Source: Roridomyces roridus
Lineage: Eukaryota; Basidiomycota; Agaricomycetes; Agaricales; Mycenaceae
DNA: 64,000 nt
Reading direction: 5' to 3'
Assembly: GCA_029378245.1 (NCBI GenBank)
Contig: JARKIF010000113.1
Coordinates: 43,920 to 107,919, forward strand
Each line of letters opens with the position of its first letter. Within the stretch, counting starts at the first letter, position 1. Positions 57,501 to 64,000 of this stretch are shown here, in pieces. Under the pieces are notes generated by a model that was not told the DNA's origin, did not search any database, and saw only the letters and a list, made by a program, of their open reading frames with translations. Made by a program: the position numbers and the translations under genes.

Positions 57501-57913
57501 CTACCAGTAGCACACCTGCTGTTGCTCTGCCACGCCCCCCAAGCTCCGTCCTCCCCAGGAATTCTCACCCAAAGAAATCCCATGACCAACCTCGACGCGT
57601 CATTATATATATATTTTCTCATGACGCGCAGCAGGCACGTGCAAGTTGGTTGACTCGAGGTCACCGTGGGTTCTCAAGTCACACAAAGAGATGGATGAAG
57701 GTCTACGATTGAGATTCCAAATTGCATAGTGGCTGGTGGTACAAATGAGAATGTGCTACATGCATATACAAAACACGAAGAGAAAGGGTTCCGAATGAGA
57801 ATGCGAAGATATGCGGACGCAAAGGTGGCGCAGACGGATATGAGATGTGGCGCAGATAATGTAGGTGCGGCCATAATCGAGAGACAAGAGAAATCGACAC
57901 CCAAAGACGAGTC
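51516..57913. other. Loop of the large inverted repeat, left part, no recognisable gene
   Basis: Many ORFs occur but no family could be named. Two F-box-like starts, SSDELAR (about 52725) and SPSLPDELAHRTSL (about 53000), share GGATGAGCTGGCTC and may be decayed paralogues. A (CACTTC)n-like run lies at 55165-55185. Confidence 0.35.
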
Positions 57914-58660
57914 TCAGAGACTCGTCACCCGCGCGATAGTGTGCATCCGTATCCTCCGCTTGGCGCGGAAGACACCAAAGCGAACGCGCAGGCTGAGGGC
58001 CGCCCATTGGCGGTGCAGTGACGAGGAGGGGGAGGTCGTCGTCGTCGATTCTGGGATGGCCTCCTCGTCCTCGACGTCAGCGTCATCGTCAGAGTATGAC
58101 GAGGGCTCGTCGTAGATGTCCTGCGACTGCGAGGACGTGTAGGAGTAGGAGTAGGAATGGGACGAGGGGGGCTCGTCGAGTGAGGCGCGTGTGTGGTGAG
58201 GTTTACGGATCTTCTTTGCTGAGGCGCGTACGGGGCAGTGGGAGCTCGAGGCAGCACCACCGAGCTTGGACTGCGACTGCGAAGCGCTCGAAAGAGCAGA
58301 CATCTCGCTGTCGAAAGAGGAGGGGAAGGCGTACGAGGGCTGAGGATGGAGATGTGCCCACTGGTTGCCCGTGTGGGGTAGAGGCACCGGTAGCGTGTTT
58401 GTGCGGAAGTGGGGGTACCCAAACGCCTCGTAGTCGTTGTCGTCTGCACCATCGTCGTCAATGTCCGAGTGGTAATGCCTCGTAGGCGACGGACGGCGCA
58501 GGGTGTTGCTCTGAGGAGAGCGAGGCCTCCTTGGTGAAGGGACGGGGAGGGCAGATGTGGAAGCACGAGGGAACTCGTAGCTGAACTCGACAGCGCCGTT
58601 GGGCGAGGAGGAGCGGGTCATCGTCGTCGAGGTGGGTGACTGCGGTGTGTGGGGTGTCAT
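57914..58660 (-). CDS. Ser/Pro-rich low-complexity protein of unknown function
   Basis: The minus-strand frame from ATG 58660 to the stop at 57914 gives 248 residues without introns. A TATA box (CTTATAAAAGG, 58677-58686) lies about 20 bases upstream, which supports this start over an upstream in-frame one. The sequence is rich in Ser, Pro, Thr, Tyr and Asp. It contains acidic runs (DIDDDGADDNDYE, SDDDADVEDEE), SP/TP sites (TPHTPQSPTS, PSPRRPRSPQ) that could be kinase targets, a SYSYSY tract and a basic end (RVRFGVFRAKRRIRMHT). No folded domain is evident. It looks like an intrinsically disordered, possibly phosphorylated regulator. It is the only convincing ORF inside the inverted-repeat loop. 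Confidence 0.6.
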   Translation of the reverse strand: MTPHTPQSPTSTTMTRSSSPNGAVEFSYEFPRASTSALPVPSPRRPRSPQSNTLRRPSPTRHYHSDIDDDGADDNDYEAFGYPHFRTNTLPVPLPHTGNQWAHLHPQPSYAFPSSFDSEMSALSSASQSQSKLGGAASSSHCPVRASAKKIRKPHHTRASLDEPPSSHSYSYSYTSSQSQDIYDEPSSYSDDDADVEDEEAIPESTTTTSPSSSLHRQWAALSLRVRFGVFRAKRRIRMHTIARVTSL

Positions 58661-58676
58661 CGGAAGAGAGGCCGCC

Positions 58677-58686
58677 CTTTTATAAG
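58677..58686 (-). promoter_or_regulatory. TATA box of the Ser/Pro-rich gene
   Basis: The minus strand reads CTTATAAAAG about 20 bases before the start codon, which implies a very short leader. Confidence 0.5.
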
Positions 58687-60544
58687 TGCGTGTCTCAAAG
58701 GGGACGACCTGCCCGATCTGGCGTGGTACCCCCATTTGACATCCGGGCTGTTGAGCCGAACCAAACAAACCGACCTGGCTCAGTTCGTCTCGGCGTCCAT
58801 TTCCTCCGACTACCTGCGATTGTCCCGCATGCTTGCCCTATGCCTGCTCTCCATGCCGCAGCCTTCTACTCTTCCTGCTGCTGGCCTCGAAGAATAGAAT
58901 CTACCACACATCTCACTAATCCACTCACTCAGCAACCCGCCCGACACACTGACTCAGCCGACACGTATATCCCCGTCTTTCGGCGTTTTTTCCGTCTCCG
59001 TGACTCAGGCGCTCAGTCAACTGATAATGGCCTCTTTCCAGCGTGGTACGCCACAAACGCGGCTGGCTTGCCTCGAGCTCCCTTTCATGCCTCCCTCCCT
59101 TTGTCTGTCTGAATCTTCCCTTCCTTCCTTCCTTTCTTTCTTCACGCGACGCATGCGGAACCTCGTGCCCGCACACTTGCCTTCCGTCCACGACAAGCGG
59201 ATCTCTGCCAAGTCCTCGCAAGTCGCACCACGGTCCGATAGGCTCTACACGCTGACTGATCTAATCGACCTGGACCCGGACCAAGATGTCTTTCATGTCG
59301 GGTGAGAATCTGCTAAGAATACTCGGCATGCCAGCAGCCTCGATGTTCATCCCACGTCTGTACCGGCGTCTTCTTGGTGCGTGTCACGGTTATCCAATCC
59401 ATCTCATCGTGAGTCCTCTCAATAATTAAATTCTCTTTCATGATCGACGGATAGCGATTAAATCTGCTGCTGCGCGCGGTAATCTTAGCGGCATCTTTTT
59501 CTGTCTGTCTTTCTTTCATCGGTCGGGTCATCTCCCTTTCATGTCCTTGGCTCGGCTGTCTTTGTTTCTTTCTTTCCTTGCCCGACGATCCCATGGTTAA
59601 CCCACGTTTGTTTTGTCTGCATGCCCTTTCATCGCAGTATCATCTTCATCTTATCGGACAAAGAGCAACAACTCTGTGGAGCGGATCGGGTCTTGTACTC
59701 TCAGATTTCTTTCATCCACGACCACGTTCGCTTGCCAATACCCCATGCCCTTTCATCGAGGCTCCCTCCGTATACCCGTCCCATCCAATACCCGGGTAGT
59801 CCAGTCCCGACATTTCAGCGCTCAAGCTAGCCTATCTTTATCTCAATCTGGTACTTATCCCGGTCCGCGAGCTTATCGCATCGCCTCTCCGACTCGCACT
59901 CGGGGACACCGGGAATCACCTGCCTTCTGCTGTGCCTGAGTCGACCTGACTCGTAGTCAGATTCTGTCATTGTCAAGACACGCACCGCCGAGGATCTCGC
60001 GCCCTCCTTCTCCGATATTCTATGCATGATCAACGGCGGCTGCAGCTCGAACTTGACCGGACGACTCGGGCTCACGGGCACCTTATAATTATCAGTACTA
60101 GTAACCCCTCCGAGTCCGAGTCCGAGTCGCCCTCGGGAATCAGTACCTGCCAGCCGCTGTGGGCGCATGCCGATGCCGAGGTCTCCGCGTACCCGACTCC
60201 GAGTCTCCCGAACTCACCATATATGATACATACACGCAAATTGACAGATCCGCGGATGCGCGACATGTCGATGAATATTCGATGGCCATGGATGGAGATT
60301 ATTACTGCCCGCCTTTTCAATATAAATAATCAAGTAAGTGCATATCGTTCCGCGATCCGGATTCTGACTCCGACTCCGACTCCGACTCCGAGAGCGCCTG
60401 CCCCACCCGTGCGAAGAAATAATAATGCGGATCTCTGTGGGGTGAATCGTATCGTACATACCGTATATCATGGTGGACGTGTCCGTCCGCTCGCTGAATG
60501 TGATTTGCGGAGATCTACGGGTTGGCTAATACAACTATGGTCGG

Positions 60545-60775
60545 TATGTCCGCCGGTCGAGTATGCCGCTTTTGGAGTGGGTCTACTCACTCGGTTGCTT
60601 GGCATCTAATCTCTAAACTCATCCCTCGACGTCGTTGTACTTGGAATTCGAGCTGGCTCGCGCTTGGTTATGTGGGTGGCCCCTCTAGATCTTCTGCGCG
60701 CGCTTTGACCCAGACAAACTATGTTTTCCTCGCTTCGACGACCGACGCTTTACTTGCTTAACGACGCTTGGAACA
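60545..60775 (+). repeat. Local duplication, copy 1
   Basis: Begins ATGTCCGCCGGTCGAGTATG, then CTTGGAATTCGAGCTGGCTC and GACGACCGACGCTTTACTTG. The same landmarks in the same order occur at 60879-61130. Confidence 0.7.
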
Positions 60776-60878
60776 TTCTTGCGGCTGGCCCGGGCCCTGG
60801 CTCGGATTCTGTAGCTTTGCAACTTCAATGGACCTTTGACCTGAGCCCCGTTCGAAATGCTCTTGACTCAGATATACT

Positions 60879-61130
60879 GTGTATCCGCCGGCCGAGTATA
60901 CCGTCCTTACATGCGACAGACCCGCTGGCGCCAGGCTGCGAGTCGGTCTACTCGGTCTCCTCGGTTGCTTGCTTCACTGGCCGGCCGTATACACTCATCC
61001 CGATTCCCGATTCCCGATTCCTCCCACCTCGCTTGGAATTCCAGCTGGCTTGCACTTGTTTTCTGTGAATGCTCTTGGACGCTTCAACTTTGCTTTGCTC
61101 TGACGACCGACGCTTTGCTTGCTTCACAAC
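60879..61130 (+). repeat. Local duplication, copy 2
   Basis: Contains GTATCCGCCGGCCGAGTATA, CTTGGAATTCCAGCTGGCTT and GACGACCGACGCTTTGCTTG, aligning with 60545-60775 with indels, including a triplicated GATTCCC motif at about 61000-61020. Confidence 0.7.
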
Positions 61131-61889
61131 GACCTGGTCCCAGCTTTGGTCTGAATTTCTGGTCCCGCCTCGCACCTGCTTTCTTGAACCAATTGCCGTA
61201 CGCGTACATCCTCGAGCCATGGCCAGCGGGCGCAACCCACCAAGGCCCAGATCTAGAGCGCAGAGCTTACTGTGCATGTTGCGCACTGCAACGAGGGCGG
61301 ATGTACCGCCTCGGCAGCTTTGAAACTCTTGGACTTGGTAGATTGGCAAGTTGAACGACACGGACACAGCCGCTCCTCTGCTATGCACAGATTGTTGCGG
61401 TGGCCTCTCACGGCGGTTGAAGCGAGCTCTCTCCTCTGAAACTCTCACCTGGCATTGTCACCACCCACCAACCAACCAACCAACCCTCGGTCGTAGTACC
61501 GCAGCTACTAGTTGCCTCAGCGGCTCTGCTGGGTGGTTACCAGTCCACTCGACCGATGCTGTTGGCACTTGCACCCCAACCACAGCCTGCGCACAAATGT
61601 TGCAATTGCTGACAATTCGGCCCGTTCAAAATTCAAATACCGCATGCGCGCAGGGATCCATTTACGTCCGCCTTGGCTTCAAACACACACGGCAGCCTCC
61701 GTTGGCAATGGGATTTACGAGGATTTACGGCGACGCGCGTTACGCTGTGTCTCAGGTCAGCTTGTTCAGTTCGTTTCAGATTTTCGTGATCAGCGATCGG
61801 AATATCTGGCTTCCGTCCGTGTCTTGTCTGAGCTGAGCCGAGTCCTAAATCGTGCGGGTTAGCTTATTGTTGCGCGACTCTGCATTCTC

Positions 61890-64000
61890 GCGAGTAGGAC
61901 TTTTGTGCTTTTGTTTTGTTTTGATGGCAATTCAATGGACAACAACGGAGAAGAACAAGGCAGCTGCCACAAGACGATAAGATTGAGACACAATACAAGA
62001 TAGATAATCAATAAAATGAATTGGCATAATCAGTCCGAGCTGCTGTTCATTTCCGTGCAACACCGCAGGAGCTGTTGCGTCGAAGTCCGGCGGCGACGGC
62101 AAAATGCAATCTAGTCGCAATTCTTCTATCGGAGCTTGAAGAGTTGCGCAGCCAAGCCGCAGCCACCGCGTGCCGTCTTGCCACTAGATGTCTACCCCAC
62201 AGCAGCGGGCGAACCAAGGCGAACCAGGGCACATACATCATCGTTGAACCCCACAGCAGCCTCCAGCTCGCACGAAAATACCCGCAGGCGTCATAGGATT
62301 TGCGCTTGATTAGGGGCTCCAATGACAGGTGCCTAGATCAGATTAGATAACTTCGCCTGACAGGGATCGGTTATCAGTTTGCCGAGATCAAGAGATAAAG
62401 TCGAAGATGTCAAGTGACCTCGTATACATCGACTATTATCTAGCACTCATCTTGCCGCATCTTTCGACGCCGGTATGCTACTCCACAGAATCACCCGATG
62501 TTTTCCCAATTGCGGTCGGTCTTCTTCGAGTGGATTGTTGACATGCCCGACGGAATCGCGGGGCCAACAATAACGCCGAATCTAGAGAGCGGGGACAGGA
62601 TGTGTCAGATGTCCGAGTCCGATCCGCTGCCATCCGATTTGCCGATTTAACCGTCGCCGAACCGGTCCCAGCGTAGATTCTCCGGGTATCTCAGGCTGGC
62701 ATTTACTCCGGTTACTCTGGAACACTCTGCTCGGCGACTACTCTGGACGAAAATCACACCCCCAAAACTGGCTTGCCAGAACGCGAATCCCAGGCTGACT
62801 TGTCATCTGATTACTCAGAACTCGAGTCATCCTCGCTGACTGACGCGTCAAAGTCGACAGATTCCTGTGCGCGCACCTACGATTCTATCTGACTCACCCC
62901 GCAACTTCACTCGCCTTACTCAGTCCATTACTCTTCCTGTTTCTCGGGCTGGTTCGTCCGTGTTTGCCAGGGACGACCGCCGCGGAAAGTCTCTCGACAT
63001 CGGGTGGGTGCGTGCCCGGGAAGGCACCCTGGCAGTTGGCTGGCTTCTAGATGTCCCAAGTCTCTTGAGTACCGGCCACTCAGGAATCACGGCCGGGCGA
63101 TTGCGATTATCTATGGAAGTGCAGACTCTCGAAGAATAGGCCTGCGTGGGCCGATAAAGATTACCGGTGCGATTGGTCCGGCGAGTAATTTTGGGCAGTA
63201 CGGGGCGATCCAAGGCGGATAATGAAATCAGGGAGTGCCGGTCTGCCTGAAAATTAACCTGGTCCTTTCAAAGGCTCGTCCGGTACGGCTACTTTGTTAC
63301 GAAGATCTCTAGTCGGGCTCTTCACTGAAGTTCAGGTATCTCAGAATGGTTACCGGCGTGCGACGATCCCATATTTTGGTGGAGCAAGCACCCATCTTGG
63401 ACCCACTCCCGTTCGAAAAAAAAAAAAACGCGTTAGAGTTTCTTGTAGGCGGATCCCCGAATCGAACGGGCTTGAGGCCCAGTACGCAGACTGCTGGACC
63501 GGTTGGCATCGCCTGAAAACGCCCATTATGATCCTGTTATTGCCCTGCTTGTGAGTTTATGCCCATTCGATCATGCACCAGGTGGAAAACTCAGTTGGTC
63601 GAGTGGTGGTGGGCCATGGTGCCTCAAACTACCGCGAGAGTTGTGCGTTGCTGTCTGGATCATGTTGCATTCTCCGAGAGTTCAACAATTTGTCGTTGGT
63701 GTCTGAACCGGAAGGTAGAAGACCCGGCAATAGGACCCACCCGGATCGAACAGGGTGCCTGCGGCTTCATTTGAACGTTGACTGAAACTTGGCTTTCACC
63801 TCTTTCCTTGCAGCAATTGACTATCGAATGTTGAGACTGCGAGAGTCGCTTACTAACTCCCGCCGCAGGCTAAAAGAGCACGATGCCACCCCAGCAACCC
63901 ATGAGCCACACCTGGATCGAACGGGCTCTCCCACTCATCCTAGCGCACAACTCGTCGAAGAAAGGTTGGCACGTACCAACGCAAGACTCTATGATCTCTG
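61890..64000 (-). repeat. Right arm of a large inverted repeat, cut by the window end
   Basis: This is the reverse complement of 49440-51515. Alignment is still good at the last bases of the window (the minus strand reads TTGCGTTGGTACGTGCCAACC), so the arm continues outside. It contains tRNA-like motifs on the minus strand at 63448-63535 (GCCCGTTCGATTCGGGGATC), 63733-63765 (GCACCCTGTTCGATCCGGGT) and 63903-63985 (GAGCCCGTTCGATCCAGGTG). On the plus strand there is a D-arm-like AACTCAGTTGGTCGAGTGG at about 63590. Confidence 0.8.

Larger units (their letters stand above)
58687..61889. other. Loop of the large inverted repeat, right part, no recognisable gene
   Basis: Pyrimidine-rich plus-strand tracts (for example CCTTCCTTCCTTTCTTTC near 59130), short microsatellites (GAGTCC type at 60105-60130, GACTCC type at 60365-60390, ACCA type at 61470-61485) and one local duplication are present. 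No protein family was recognised. Confidence 0.4.

Noticed and set aside
57925..58566. 213-codon minus-strand ORF in another frame of the Ser-rich gene
   Set aside because: Arg/Thr/Pro composition typical of a shadow frame. The chosen frame has a TATA box and an ATG at the right distance.
59050..59600. Pyrimidine-rich tract as a long ncRNA or promoter
   Set aside because: Only composition supports it; no conserved element or transcript evidence is visible.

Overview
The window looks like fungal nuclear DNA from a mushroom-forming basidiomycete (Agaricomycetes). Genes are split by many short introns (about 44-64 nt, mostly GT-AG, with donors such as GTGAGT and GTGCGT). Several families are typical of Agaricales: ARM-repeat proteins, MYND zinc-finger proteins, DUF6534-type membrane proteins, and F-box or BTB paralogues. 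The ARM-repeat family recalls Mycena, but the genus is an inference. There is no sign of bacterial, viral or organellar origin.

Layout. 1-1.64 kb: a broken conserved gene cut by the window edge. 2.2-3.0 kb: a decayed gene of a large basidiomycete family. 3.1-4.6 kb: a head-to-tail array of tRNA-derived, SINE-like units. 5.0-5.9 kb: a BTB/POZ gene with a frameshift. 6.7-10.1 kb (minus strand): a small single-pass membrane protein, a twin-Cx9C mitochondrial protein like NDUFAF8, and a secreted GH18 chitinase with a Ser/Thr linker and chitin-binding module. 10.4-12.0 kb: a MITE next to an internally deleted copy of the SDR locus found at 28-29.5 kb. 13.5-15.8 kb: an ARM-repeat gene. 18.9-19.9 kb: a PCL-type cyclin. 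20-25 kb: repeats, including tRNA-like units, a 0.56 kb MITE and one short ORF. 25.3-27.3 kb: an S53 sedolisin-type protease. 28.2-29.5 kb: an SDR. 30.4-31.7 kb: a ten-exon DUF6534-type membrane protein. 32-33.7 kb: repeats. 34.1-35.1 kb: a RING-finger protein. 36.6-43.9 kb: two paralogous MYND genes flanking a hAT-type MITE and an F-box gene with an in-frame stop. 44.1-47.0 kb: a phenolic acid decarboxylase gene with a frameshift and, upstream, a relic of a second copy. 49.4-64 kb: a very large inverted repeat (arms at least 2.1 kb) enclosing about 10 kb with one convincing ORF.

The genes do not form an obvious pathway. Conserved housekeeping-type genes (NDUFAF8-like, cyclin, RING) and secreted or metabolic genes (chitinase, sedolisin, phenolic acid decarboxylase, SDR) sit between lineage-specific multigene families and repeats. 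At least five loci carry one or two lesions in an otherwise good reading frame, so either gene decay is active here or the assembly keeps single-base errors.

Gene models were built by hand from splice signals and reading frame. For ten genes the summed exons are divisible by three and read through to a stop. No database search was possible, so family names rest on recognised motifs.
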